Positions 34,022-42,995 of a stretch of 64,000 bases of DNA are shown piece after piece. The translations under genes were made by a program, and so were the position numbers. Position 1 is the first letter of the stretch, and every line of letters starts with the position of its first letter. Origin of the DNA: Paenibacillus pabuli (GTDB taxonomy: Bacteria; Bacillota; Bacilli; Paenibacillales; Paenibacillaceae); NCBI RefSeq assembly GCF_023101145.1, contig NZ_CP073714.1, positions 2,542,001-2,606,000 of the forward strand, read 5' to 3'. Under the pieces are notes generated by a model. It searched no databases, was not told the origin of the DNA, and worked only from the letters and a program-made list of their open reading frames with translations.

Positions 34022-35644
34022 TTGATTGATATTTTACTGGTAGATGATGAGACGTATGTAACGGAAAGTCTGGAATTAACCATTCCCTGGGGAGAGCTCG
34101 GGGTTACGACGGTTTTGCGTGCAGCATCTGGGAAGGAAGCACTGCAGATTTTGGAAGAAAATGCAGTGGATCTTGTGGTGACCGATATTCGAATGCCGGG
34201 CATGTCCGGGCTGGAGCTGGTTGAAGAGGTAAGCAGTCGATGGGCGCATATCCGCTGTATCCTGCTGACCGGGCACAGTGATTTTCAATATGCCAAGAAA
34301 GCTATTCAACTGCAGGCTGCTGATTATATTCTCAAGCCGGTGAACGATGAGGAATTCATGGCTTCGGTCTCCGCTGCCATCTCGTCTCTTCGGGATGATT
34401 GGGATGAATTTGATAAATACCATCGATTGCTGTACAGCCGGAAGTCAGATTATAAAATTCTGCGGGAAAATCTGATGCACGATTTGTTGTTGGGCCGCGA
34501 GATTTCAGCACGGGCACTGGGTGAGCAGCTTGAGAAGTATGAAATTGTGCTCCAGCCGGATCAATCGGCAGTCATGATGCTGATTCGTCTTACAGGCAGG
34601 TTCTTGGCAATGGATCAGCAATCACTGGATTTGATGGAGTTTGCGGTGGGCAATATTGCTGAAGAGGTATTTGGTCCCAATTTCAATGTGTGGTTTGGAC
34701 GAGGTCCTCATGAGAGTCTGGTCATGATTATACAGAGTCCGGACTGGACGGAGCCTGCTCAGACACAAGTGGATGAACTAAAGCAGCCAGCTGGAACTTT
34801 CCGCGAGCATGTCATTCGATATTTGCAAGGGGATCTCTCCATGGTCGTCACAGCACCGTTTCAATTTTCCGATCTGACTACGGCTTATCGTAAAGGTCTG
34901 GGATCACTCGTGTTGTCCGGGCCAGAGGAAAATACAATCATTTATATGGATAAAGATCTGACCAAACGCCCGGAGAACGATGCAGCACAAGCGCTAGAAG
35001 AGCTCTATAAGCCACCCGTACTGCCTCAATTGCTCGAAACCAAACAATGGGAGGCTGCCGCGCGCAAACTGAATGCCGTCTTTGATGCAGCGGAACGTGT
35101 ATGTCTTTCCAGAGAACATGTATATGAGATGTATTTGTCTGTAACAAATGCTTTTATGTATATCGCGCATAAGCAGGGCCATCTCGTGCATGAGATTGAT
35201 CATGCAGGATTTGACCTGCTGCTGGCGCATCAATTGATTCAATCGCCTGACAAACTTCGCCGCTGGGCGACAGAAATGCTTGCCAAATTGCAGGATGAGC
35301 TCTCCGATCAGGAAGGCGTACAGAGTCGCAGACACGTCATCAAGCAGGTTCAGGAGATGGTAACCAGAGACGCAGGGCAGGATCTGTCCGTGAAGATGAT
35401 CGCAGACAAGGTATATTTGCATCCCGTTTACTTGTCCAAGATCTACAAAGCCGAGACCGGTGAGGGGCTGGGCGATTATATGATTCGTATGCGGATGGAG
35501 CGTGCACTCTATTTGCTCAAAAATACCAACAAAAAGATATACGAGATTACCAGTGAGTTGGGGTACCAGAATCCGCAATATTTCAGCAAAATGTTCAAAA
35601 AGCATTACGGCATGACACCGAATGAATATCGGGATCAGGCATAA
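34022..35644 (+). CDS. YesN-family response regulator with AraC domain (locus 3)
   Basis: A 540-residue regulator. TTG at 34022 is favoured: AGGGAG lies 8 bases upstream and the product starts MIDILLVDDE as is normal, whereas GTG at 34013 overlaps that site. The phospho-acceptor is Asp55 in VVTDIRMPG and the conserved Lys is in DYILKPV. The AraC domain is at the C-terminus (YLHPVYLSKIYKAETG to GYQNPQYFSKMFKKHYGMTPNEYR). It probably activates the galactan transporter and hydrolase genes downstream. It follows the kinase by about 90 bases. Confidence 0.92.
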   Translation: MIDILLVDDETYVTESLELTIPWGELGVTTVLRAASGKEALQILEENAVDLVVTDIRMPGMSGLELVEEVSSRWAHIRCILLTGHSDFQYAKKAIQLQAADYILKPVNDEEFMASVSAAISSLRDDWDEFDKYHRLLYSRKSDYKILRENLMHDLLLGREISARALGEQLEKYEIVLQPDQSAVMMLIRLTGRFLAMDQQSLDLMEFAVGNIAEEVFGPNFNVWFGRGPHESLVMIIQSPDWTEPAQTQVDELKQPAGTFREHVIRYLQGDLSMVVTAPFQFSDLTTAYRKGLGSLVLSGPEENTIIYMDKDLTKRPENDAAQALEELYKPPVLPQLLETKQWEAAARKLNAVFDAAERVCLSREHVYEMYLSVTNAFMYIAHKQGHLVHEIDHAGFDLLLAHQLIQSPDKLRRWATEMLAKLQDELSDQEGVQSRRHVIKQVQEMVTRDAGQDLSVKMIADKVYLHPVYLSKIYKAETGEGLGDYMIRMRMERALYLLKNTNKKIYEITSELGYQNPQYFSKMFKKHYGMTPNEYRDQA

Positions 35645-35768
35645 TTTCAACATCATTCCAACATATAGGTTGCCAAAGGTGCAGAAATCTTGTTTTCGTG
35701 ACATAGGCTGAAAGACCTGGCAGGCCTATAATGAAAGGGTAACCAAAATGATTAAGGGGGAACAACAA

Positions 35769-37460
35769 ATGAGAGCGAAATCTACAAAAAAGAGATGGCT
35801 ACCGCTCCTCGCTACGACAACCTGTCTCGCTGTCATCCTATCTGCATGTGGAGGAGGCAACAGTGGCGGTGAGAACGCGGGTTCGAGCACGCCAGCCGTT
35901 GAAAACGAATACAAAGAAAAATATGATCCGGCAGTAACGATTACAACAGCATGGGGAATCGACCCTGAGCTAAAATTCAAAAATGGCGAATCAATGGAAA
36001 ATAACGTGGCAACCAAGTGGGCCAAAGACAAATTTGGAATTGAAATCAAATCCTTGTGGTCTGTGACAGATACGAACAGTGCATTTGCAACCAAACTTCG
36101 TCTTGCAATGTCTTCCGGTCAGGAAATGCCGGATGTTGTGACAATAGGGCAGCCGGATAATTTAGTTGCTCAAGATTTGATTGACTCCGGCATGTATCAG
36201 GAAGTTGGGCCGCTGTTCGACAAATATGCTTCTGATACATGGAAAAAAGCGATGGAGCAGGATCCCAATGTATGGAATCAGTACAGCCGAGATGGCAAAA
36301 AAATGGGTATTCCGGTGCTGGACTACGCTTACAACAATGATTATCTGCTCTGGATTCGCCAGGATTGGCTGGACAAGCTGAATTTGGAGGCGCCAAAAAC
36401 CATTGACGAACTGGAAACGGTAGTGGAAGCTTTCAAAAATAAAAATCCGGATGGATTGGCTCCAGACAAGGTTACTCCTCTGAGCATTGGCTTCAAAACT
36501 TCCATGAACACATGGATGGGTGATCCATCCTGGATTTTCGGCGCATATGGTACTTTGCCTCAGCAATGGAATTTAGGAGCAGATGGCAAGTTGGAGTACG
36601 GCTCTATCAATTCGGGCATGAAGCAAGGTCTGACCAAATTGAGCGAATGGCTCAAAAAAGGATATATCCCGCAGGAAGCAGCGTTGTGGGATGAGAACAA
36701 AACAGCAGAGCCTGCAGTGGCAGGTACAGCTGGTATTATCCCTGGTCCTTACTGGATGAGCGGATGGCCGCTGATCGACACAGTGAAAAATGTACCAAGT
36801 GCTGTGTGGAAACCGATTGCAATTCCGGCAGGCCCTGATGGCAAAGCGATGCGTCACGGAACACAATTTGTTAATGGTGTTACGCTGATCAAAAAAGATA
36901 TGGAACATCCGGAAGCATTCTTCACATACCAGAACTACTTGTTCGACAACTATGCTGATCCAGCGAAAGGAAGTCCATATGACAACGGTCTGTTTGAAGG
37001 CTATGATTATCAATTGGATGCAAATGGGAAACAAGTGAAACCGGCTGATATGGATGGTGGATATGTGAATGTTGTACGTTATCTGCTTGTTCGTGATGGC
37101 GCACGTATTCCGGATGCACAGATGAAAGCCCTGATGAATCTGGCTGATGGCAAGGAACCAGAAACAAAGCTGGAGAAAGATGTAGCGGTGAACTATGGTC
37201 CAGAGACGCCTGCGGCTGCCAAAGAATTGCTTGATCAGAAGGACATCTCGTTCAAAAACATGTTTACAGGTCCTACAACTTCAACTATGAAATCCAAGCT
37301 CGACTATCTCAACAAAATTGAGAACCAAACGTTTAACGAAATCATTTATGGCAAAAATCCGGTCGATGCGTTCGATACATTTGTACAAACGTGGAAATCG
37401 GGTGGCGGTGACCAAATCACACAAGAGGTCAACGAATGGTATGACAGTGTGAAAAAATAA
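35769..37460 (+). CDS. Sugar ABC transporter binding lipoprotein, LplA-like (locus 3)
   Basis: A 563-residue extracellular binding protein. ATG at 35769 is used (AAGGGGG 8 bases upstream); it gives a basic N-terminus, a hydrophobic core and the lipobox LSAC (Cys27). An in-frame ATG at 35748 lies before that RBS. The large size matches binding proteins for long oligosaccharides. The linked GH53 and GH42 enzymes point to beta-1,4-galacto-oligosaccharides. A TATAAT box lies at 35727-35732, without a well-spaced -35. A strong terminator follows the gene, so the permeases have their own promoter. Confidence 0.88.
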   Translation: MRAKSTKKRWLPLLATTTCLAVILSACGGGNSGGENAGSSTPAVENEYKEKYDPAVTITTAWGIDPELKFKNGESMENNVATKWAKDKFGIEIKSLWSVTDTNSAFATKLRLAMSSGQEMPDVVTIGQPDNLVAQDLIDSGMYQEVGPLFDKYASDTWKKAMEQDPNVWNQYSRDGKKMGIPVLDYAYNNDYLLWIRQDWLDKLNLEAPKTIDELETVVEAFKNKNPDGLAPDKVTPLSIGFKTSMNTWMGDPSWIFGAYGTLPQQWNLGADGKLEYGSINSGMKQGLTKLSEWLKKGYIPQEAALWDENKTAEPAVAGTAGIIPGPYWMSGWPLIDTVKNVPSAVWKPIAIPAGPDGKAMRHGTQFVNGVTLIKKDMEHPEAFFTYQNYLFDNYADPAKGSPYDNGLFEGYDYQLDANGKQVKPADMDGGYVNVVRYLLVRDGARIPDAQMKALMNLADGKEPETKLEKDVAVNYGPETPAAAKELLDQKDISFKNMFTGPTTSTMKSKLDYLNKIENQTFNEIIYGKNPVDAFDTFVQTWKSGGGDQITQEVNEWYDSVKK

Positions 37461-37468
37461 GGATACAG

Positions 37469-37504
37469 AAGCGTGCAGACCAACCAGGTCTGCACGCTTT
37501 TTTT
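37469..37504 (+). terminator. Strong terminator between binding-protein and permease genes of locus 3
   Basis: AAGCGTGCAGACC and GGTCTGCACGCTT are perfect 13-bp arms around AACCA, followed by seven T. Confidence 0.92.
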
Positions 37505-37624
37505 GTCGTTAGGAGAGCTTGATTTGCTTGCGGGAGGTGCATGTCAGCAGTGAATGAATGACTCGAATGACAGCGAGTCCAAACTGGTTGCTTTTGTGCC
37601 ATTTATATTGCTTTTATGTGCTGT

Positions 37625-37651
37625 TTGACCTATGCAAACGGTTGATATAAT
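37625..37651 (+). promoter_or_regulatory. Promoter with cre site in the spacer, upstream of locus 3 permeases
   Basis: TTGACC (37625-37630) and TATAAT (37646-37651) are spaced by 15 bases (16 if the -35 is read as TTTGAC from 37624), and the -10 is extended (TGATATAAT from 37643). Between and over them lies ATGCAAACGGTTGAT (37632-37646), one mismatch from the cre consensus. CcpA bound there would block RNA polymerase. The ATG is 58 bases downstream. Confidence 0.6.
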
Positions 37652-37708
37652 CGCAGTATAAGCCACTCAGGGAGCACTTGAGTAGGAAGAATTACAGGGG
37701 GAGCAATC

Positions 37709-38599
37709 ATGAGAACTTTAAAACGAACTTGGCCATTCCACGTAATGCTGCTGCCAGCCATCATCTTTCTGATTATATTCAGTTATGTGCCTATGGGCGG
37801 AATTGTTATGGCATTTCAGAACTACAAACCATGGCTCGGCATCAGCGGATCGGAGTGGGTCGGGCTTGATAATTTTAGATATTTGTTTGAACGCGAGGAC
37901 AGCCTGCAAGTCATTTGGAATACACTGATCATTGCTGTACTTAAACTCATCTTTAACTTGTTTGTCCCGTTTGTGTTCGCGATTTTGTTGAATGAAGTTC
38001 GCAAGATGGCGATCCAGCGAACGATCCAAACCTTGGTGTATCTGCCTCACTTCTTGTCTTGGGTTATCCTGGGCGGAATTCTGATTGATCTGTTATCCAC
38101 CGGGGGACTGGTGAACCGGGTACTGGGGACATTCGGACTTGGGCCATATTTCTTCCTTGGAGATAACAGCTGGTTCCGACCAACAATCATTTTAACGGAT
38201 GTGTGGAAGGAATTCGGCTATAACATGATTGTCTTTTTGGCTGCCCTTGCCGGCATTAACCCGGCGCTGTATGAAGCAGCAGAGATTGACGGAGCGGGTC
38301 GTTGGAAGCAGACGCTGCATATTACCATCCCGTCTCTTGTACCGATGCTGATGGTGGTTGGAACACTGGCACTGGGCAACGTGCTTAACGCCGGGTTCGA
38401 TCAGATTTTCAACCTGTATAACCCGCTCGTATATCAAACGGGCGACATTATTGATACATTCGTTTATCGCTCGGCGCTGGAAAATGGAGAGATGGGCTTC
38501 GCGACCGCCATTGGATTATTTAAATCGGTCATCAGCATGGTCTTGATCCTTGTATCCTACAGCTTAGCCAAAAAATACGCCGGATATCGCATATTCTAA
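37709..38599 (+). CDS. Sugar ABC transporter permease, LplB type (locus 3)
   Basis: A 296-residue permease with about six helices, starting at an ATG preceded by AGGGGGA. The EAA loop is NPALYEAAEIDGAGRWKQTLHITIPSL. It is the first gene of a transcript that runs through the second permease to the galactanase and beta-galactosidase. Channel half for galacto-oligosaccharide uptake, by context. Confidence 0.9.
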   Translation: MRTLKRTWPFHVMLLPAIIFLIIFSYVPMGGIVMAFQNYKPWLGISGSEWVGLDNFRYLFEREDSLQVIWNTLIIAVLKLIFNLFVPFVFAILLNEVRKMAIQRTIQTLVYLPHFLSWVILGGILIDLLSTGGLVNRVLGTFGLGPYFFLGDNSWFRPTIILTDVWKEFGYNMIVFLAALAGINPALYEAAEIDGAGRWKQTLHITIPSLVPMLMVVGTLALGNVLNAGFDQIFNLYNPLVYQTGDIIDTFVYRSALENGEMGFATAIGLFKSVISMVLILVSYSLAKKYAGYRIF

Positions 38600-38628
38600 T
38601 CGAATGAACGGAGAAAGAAGGGACTACG

Positions 38629-39507
38629 ATGTATCATAAATCAACGCCTTATCGCGTGTTCAACGTCATCAATATTTGTTTTCTCATTTTGGTTGCCATT
38701 ATGTGTATTGTACCGATGATTCATGTTTTGGCTGTATCCTTCAGTAACAAGGCTGCAGCAGATGCCAACCTCGTCAGCCTCTGGCCGGTAGGGTTCTCAC
38801 TTGAAGCATACAAAAAAACGATGAATAATCCGATTTTCTTAAATTCTCTCTGGATTTCCTTGCTGCGGACAGTCATTGGTACGGCAATTACGTTGCTGAT
38901 TACCTTTTTGGCGGCGTACCCGTTGTCGAAAGAAAATAATGAATTTAAAGGAAGAACCGTCTATTCATGGATTTTTGTTTTTAGTATGATCTTCAATGGG
39001 GGACTCGTTCCCTTCTATATGGTCATCCAGAAAATCGGCCTGATGGATTCCTTCTGGGTGCTGGTACTTCCGGGAGCTGTTAACACCTTCCTCGTTATTC
39101 TGATGCTAAACTTCTTCAGGGGTATTCCGAAAGAGCTTGAGGAAGCAGCGCTGATGGATGGTGCCAATCACTTCAGAACGTTGTTCAGTATCTTCCTGCC
39201 GATTTCCATGCCATCTATCGCAACGATTGCACTGTTCAGTATGGTGTTTCACTGGAACTCCTGGTTTGACGGATTGCTTTACATGAACAATGCCAAGGAT
39301 TATCCGCTGGCTACTTTCATGCAGACCGTCATTATCAAACGTGATATGAGTACGATGGCCATGAACCCAAAAGAGATGGAAACCATTTCTCAGACCACAG
39401 TAAGAGCGGCACAGATTTTTATCGGAAGTGCGCCAATCCTCATTGTGTATCCATTCCTGCAGCGCTTCTTTGTCAAAGGGATGACCTTGGGTTCGGTTAA
39501 AGGCTGA
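38629..39507 (+). CDS. Sugar ABC transporter permease, LplC type (locus 3)
   Basis: A 292-residue permease of the CUT1/LplC group with six helices, an EAA-like loop (PKELEEAALMDGANHFRTL) and the usual C-terminal FVKGMTLGSVKG. AGAAGGGA precedes the ATG. It lies 29 bases after its partner and 32 bases before the galactanase. Confidence 0.9.
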   Translation: MYHKSTPYRVFNVINICFLILVAIMCIVPMIHVLAVSFSNKAAADANLVSLWPVGFSLEAYKKTMNNPIFLNSLWISLLRTVIGTAITLLITFLAAYPLSKENNEFKGRTVYSWIFVFSMIFNGGLVPFYMVIQKIGLMDSFWVLVLPGAVNTFLVILMLNFFRGIPKELEEAALMDGANHFRTLFSIFLPISMPSIATIALFSMVFHWNSWFDGLLYMNNAKDYPLATFMQTVIIKRDMSTMAMNPKEMETISQTTVRAAQIFIGSAPILIVYPFLQRFFVKGMTLGSVKG

Positions 39508-39539
39508 GCCTGCATCTAAATTAAACGGAGGTTGATAAA

Positions 39540-40649
39540 GTGAGCCATTTAAAGGAAGAGGCATTCATTCTCGGAATGGATGTGTCATTTATGGATGAAA
39601 TTGAGCAGCATGGTGGGAGCTATCGTGATGAACATGGGCAGCAGACCGACTTGCTGACCCTTCTCAAGATGGGTGATGCCAATGCAATCCGATTGCGAAT
39701 CTGGAATGATCCTGTAGGTGGATTCTGTAATCTGGAGCGGACAGTAGCGGTAGCCAAACGGATCAAGGAACAAGGCTTGCAATTTTTGCTGGATTTTCAT
39801 TATTCCGATCGTTGGGCCGATCCAGCCAATCAATGGAAGCCGAAGGCTTGGGAGAAGCTGTCTTATGAGGAACTGCAACGCGAGGTATGTACCTATACGG
39901 CAGACGTACTGAGAACACTCAAGGAGCATGATGCATTGCCGGACATGGTCCAAGTGGGAAATGAGATTACACCTGGCATGTTATGGGATGAAGGGCGTGT
40001 CGGTGGGCAAGAACATGATACTGATGAACAGTGGGAGCGTTTTGCCGGACTTGTGAAGTATGGGATCGCTGCGGTTAAATCCATCGATCCTGACATCAAG
40101 ATCATGATCCATATAGACCGCGGTGGTGATAATGTGGAGAGCCGCAAGTTCTATGATCGCTTTGAAGCTCTTGGTGTGGAGTTCGATGTCATTGGGCTCT
40201 CGTATTACCCTTGGTGGCATGGAACACTGGATGCACTGCGGGATAATCTGCATGACCTGGCTAAACGCTACGGCAAACCAATCAATGTGGTTGAAACCGC
40301 TTATCCTTGGACACTGGAGCAGCCTGAAGGCCACGAGTGGATTCTGAATCAGGAAGAACTGCTGCTGCCGGGTTATCCGGCAAGTGTGGAAGGACAGACA
40401 CGTTATCTGAAGGATCTGCTGCAGATTATTCGTGAAGTTCCGGGCAGTCTCGGAGCGGGGTTCTATTACTGGGAGCCTGCCTGGATTCCTAGCAAGGAAG
40501 AGTGGTCTGTAGGACATCCGAATAACTGGGGTAACCTGACGATGTTTGACTTCAAGGGTCAGAAGTTGCAATCGTTTTCAGCTTTGAAGGCTGGAGAGGA
40601 AATCAATACTGTATTGGATGAGCAGCCGAGTGCTGCATTGATCAAATAG
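39540..40649 (+). CDS. ganB: GH53 endo-beta-1,4-galactanase without signal peptide
   Basis: A 369-residue glycoside hydrolase family 53 enzyme that cleaves internal beta-1,4-galactosidic bonds of (arabino)galactan. The GTG start has CGGAGG 10 bases upstream. It begins directly with the catalytic barrel (FILGMDVSFMDEIEQHGG) and the GH53 signature MGDANAIRLRIWNDP follows. The acid/base is Glu142 in QVGNEITPGMLW and the nucleophile Glu252 in NVVETAYPW. No signal peptide or anchor is present, unlike the secreted GanB of B. subtilis, so it should act in the cytoplasm on imported oligosaccharides. The ORF ends 39 bases before the beta-galactosidase start. Confidence 0.9.
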   Translation: MSHLKEEAFILGMDVSFMDEIEQHGGSYRDEHGQQTDLLTLLKMGDANAIRLRIWNDPVGGFCNLERTVAVAKRIKEQGLQFLLDFHYSDRWADPANQWKPKAWEKLSYEELQREVCTYTADVLRTLKEHDALPDMVQVGNEITPGMLWDEGRVGGQEHDTDEQWERFAGLVKYGIAAVKSIDPDIKIMIHIDRGGDNVESRKFYDRFEALGVEFDVIGLSYYPWWHGTLDALRDNLHDLAKRYGKPINVVETAYPWTLEQPEGHEWILNQEELLLPGYPASVEGQTRYLKDLLQIIREVPGSLGAGFYYWEPAWIPSKEEWSVGHPNNWGNLTMFDFKGQKLQSFSALKAGEEINTVLDEQPSAALIK

Positions 40650-40688
40650 ATGATTCAAAATGAAATGAAATACAAAGGAGTTTTCAAC

Positions 40689-42761
40689 ATGACATACAAA
40701 TATCCACCGGTAAGTTCCAAAGCACCTCATATGCTGCATGGTGCAGATTATAACCCGGAGCAGTGGCTCCGCTATCCTGAAGTCCTTGAAGAAGATATCC
40801 GCCTGATGAAGCTTGCCAAATGTAATGTAATGTCCATTGGCATCTTCTCATGGGTATCCCTTGAACCAGAAGAAGGTGTATACACTTTTAACTGGCTGGA
40901 TCATGTTTTGGATACGTTTGCAGCGAATGGAATTTACGCATTTTTGGCCACACCAAGCGGAGCAAGACCCGCATGGATGTCAGCAAAGTATCCCGAAGTG
41001 CTCCGTGTAGGGGCCAACCGGGTTCGCAACCTGCATGGGTTCCGTCATAATCACTGCTATACGTCCCCTGTATACCGAGAGAAGGTTACGGCGATCAATA
41101 CAAAACTAGCAGAACGTTATTCGGATCATCCGGCAGTCATTGGCTGGCACATTTCCAATGAATTCGGCGGGGATTGCCACTGTGATTATTGCCAGGATGC
41201 CTTTCGCGGCTGGGTAAAAAACAAATATGGCACACTGGATGAGTTGAATCATTCCTGGTGGACGACATTCTGGAGCCATACCGTGACGGATTGGAGTCAA
41301 GTGGAGTCTCCTGCCCCGCACGGAGAGACACAGGTGCATGCGATGAATCTGGACTGGCGCAGGTTTGTTACGGATCAGACCGCTGATTTTATCGTGCATG
41401 AAACGAAACCGCTCAAGGCCAAAAATCCCGATTTGCCGGTTACGACCAACCTGATGGAATTTTATGAAGGATTAAACTACTGGAAGTTCGCTGACATTCT
41501 GGATTTTCTGTCCTGGGACAGTTACCCGACATGGCATGATGCGGACGAAGAAGATAAGCTGGCATCCAGAATTGCCATGATGCATGATATCGTACGTTCG
41601 ATCAAAGGTGGACAGCCATTCCTGCTGATGGAGAGTACACCAAGCTCAACCAACTGGCAGGAGACCAGCAAATTGAAACGTCCAGGTATGCATTTGCTGG
41701 CATCTCTGCAAGCTGTAGCACACGGTTCGGACAGTGTACAATACTTCCAGTGGAGAAAGAGCCGGGGTTCCAGTGAAAAGCTTCATGGAGCGGTTGTGGA
41801 TCATGTTGGGCATGAACATACCCGTGTGTTCCAGGATGTAACTGACGTAGGAACGGCATTGGAAGGAATGCAGGCAGTAGTTGGAACGTCCGTTCCGGCA
41901 GAAGTTGCCATCATCTTCGACTGGGAAAACCGCTGGGCGGTAAAGGATTCCCAAGGTCCTCGGAACATTGGAGTGAAGTACGAGCAGACGGTGGAATGGC
42001 ATTATGATGCCTTTTGGAAAAAAGGTGTGCCTGTGGATGTCATCGACATGGACGCGGATCTCTCAAAGTACAAACTGCTTGTTGCACCTATGCTCTACTT
42101 GATGCGTGAAGGGGTTGGCGAACGCATTGAGCAATTCGTGGAAAATGGCGGTACATTTGTAGCTACGTATTGGTCAGGTATCGTAAATGAGAATGATTTG
42201 TGCTTCCTTGGAGGTTTCCCTGGACCGCTTCGCAAGACACTTGGGATCTGGTCAGAAGAGATCGATGGTCTGCATGACCGTGATCTGAATGGAGTTGTAC
42301 CAGTGAAGGGCAACGAGCTTCAGCTGAATGCCGAGTATGATGCTTTCGAATTATGCGACCTGATTCATCTGGAAGGTGCAGAAGCGCTGGCGACATATCG
42401 CTCCGACTTTTATGCCGGACGGCCTGCGTTGACCGTTAATCGTCTTGGTTCAGGTAAAGCCTACTATATGGCTACACGTTTCAAAGCTCCTTTTTACGAT
42501 GATTTCTATGGCAGTCTCATTGTTGATTTGGGTATTGAGCGTGCACTTGAAACTCAGCTTCCTGCTGGAGTTACGGCACATATTCGTACAGATGGCACGG
42601 CGGATTATGTATTTGTGCAGAACTACACACCGGAGCCGAAGCAGCTACAACTGGACAATCAGTCTTATAGCGATCTGCTGAGTGGTGATGCCGTGGAGGG
42701 TAGCCTGGATCTGCAGCCATATGACATCAGAGTACTGCGTAGAGCAGCAGAGCGTAAATAA
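40689..42761 (+). CDS. ganA: GH42 beta-galactosidase
   Basis: A 690-residue glycoside hydrolase family 42 enzyme releasing galactose from beta-galactosides. ATG at 40689 is chosen because AAAGGAG lies 8 bases upstream and the family begins here; the in-frame ATG at 40650 lacks an RBS. Domains in order are a TIM barrel, a trimerisation (glutamine-amidotransferase-like) domain from about residue 395, and a C-terminal beta domain. The acid/base is Glu158 in ISNEFGGDCHC and the nucleophile Glu315 in LLMESTPSS. The cysteines in CHCDYC, with one earlier, fit the zinc cluster of many GH42 enzymes. It has no signal peptide and completes the galactan pathway with the GH53 enzyme. Confidence 0.93.
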   Translation: MTYKYPPVSSKAPHMLHGADYNPEQWLRYPEVLEEDIRLMKLAKCNVMSIGIFSWVSLEPEEGVYTFNWLDHVLDTFAANGIYAFLATPSGARPAWMSAKYPEVLRVGANRVRNLHGFRHNHCYTSPVYREKVTAINTKLAERYSDHPAVIGWHISNEFGGDCHCDYCQDAFRGWVKNKYGTLDELNHSWWTTFWSHTVTDWSQVESPAPHGETQVHAMNLDWRRFVTDQTADFIVHETKPLKAKNPDLPVTTNLMEFYEGLNYWKFADILDFLSWDSYPTWHDADEEDKLASRIAMMHDIVRSIKGGQPFLLMESTPSSTNWQETSKLKRPGMHLLASLQAVAHGSDSVQYFQWRKSRGSSEKLHGAVVDHVGHEHTRVFQDVTDVGTALEGMQAVVGTSVPAEVAIIFDWENRWAVKDSQGPRNIGVKYEQTVEWHYDAFWKKGVPVDVIDMDADLSKYKLLVAPMLYLMREGVGERIEQFVENGGTFVATYWSGIVNENDLCFLGGFPGPLRKTLGIWSEEIDGLHDRDLNGVVPVKGNELQLNAEYDAFELCDLIHLEGAEALATYRSDFYAGRPALTVNRLGSGKAYYMATRFKAPFYDDFYGSLIVDLGIERALETQLPAGVTAHIRTDGTADYVFVQNYTPEPKQLQLDNQSYSDLLSGDAVEGSLDLQPYDIRVLRRAAERK

Positions 42762-42827
42762 TATATTATTAATTTATTGGCTGAAAATCTGGGGATAACA
42801 GCGATTGGAAGGTTATATAGCATGCAG

Positions 42828-42876
42828 AAGGATCGCCCTTACCGTCTCGATTAGACGGAGAGGGTGGTCCTTTTTT
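42828..42876 (+). terminator. Intrinsic terminator after locus 3
   Basis: AAGGATCGCCCT pairs with AGGGTGGTCCTT (two wobbles) and an inner CCGTCT/AGACGG extends the stem. Six T follow. Confidence 0.85.
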
Positions 42877-42995
42877 GTCGTACTAAGAGCACGCTGATTA
42901 CTTTTTCTGGGCAAGATAAAGGATAAACGTGTCCGCGCAGCGAAGACAAACAGGTAACATTGCAACTCATGACTTTCAGTCTGGGAGGAATTGGA

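Noticed and set aside
37560..37579. GACTCG/CGAGTC inverted repeat upstream of locus 3 permeases
   Set aside because: Only 6-bp arms with an 8-base loop, not near the promoter elements; probably chance.
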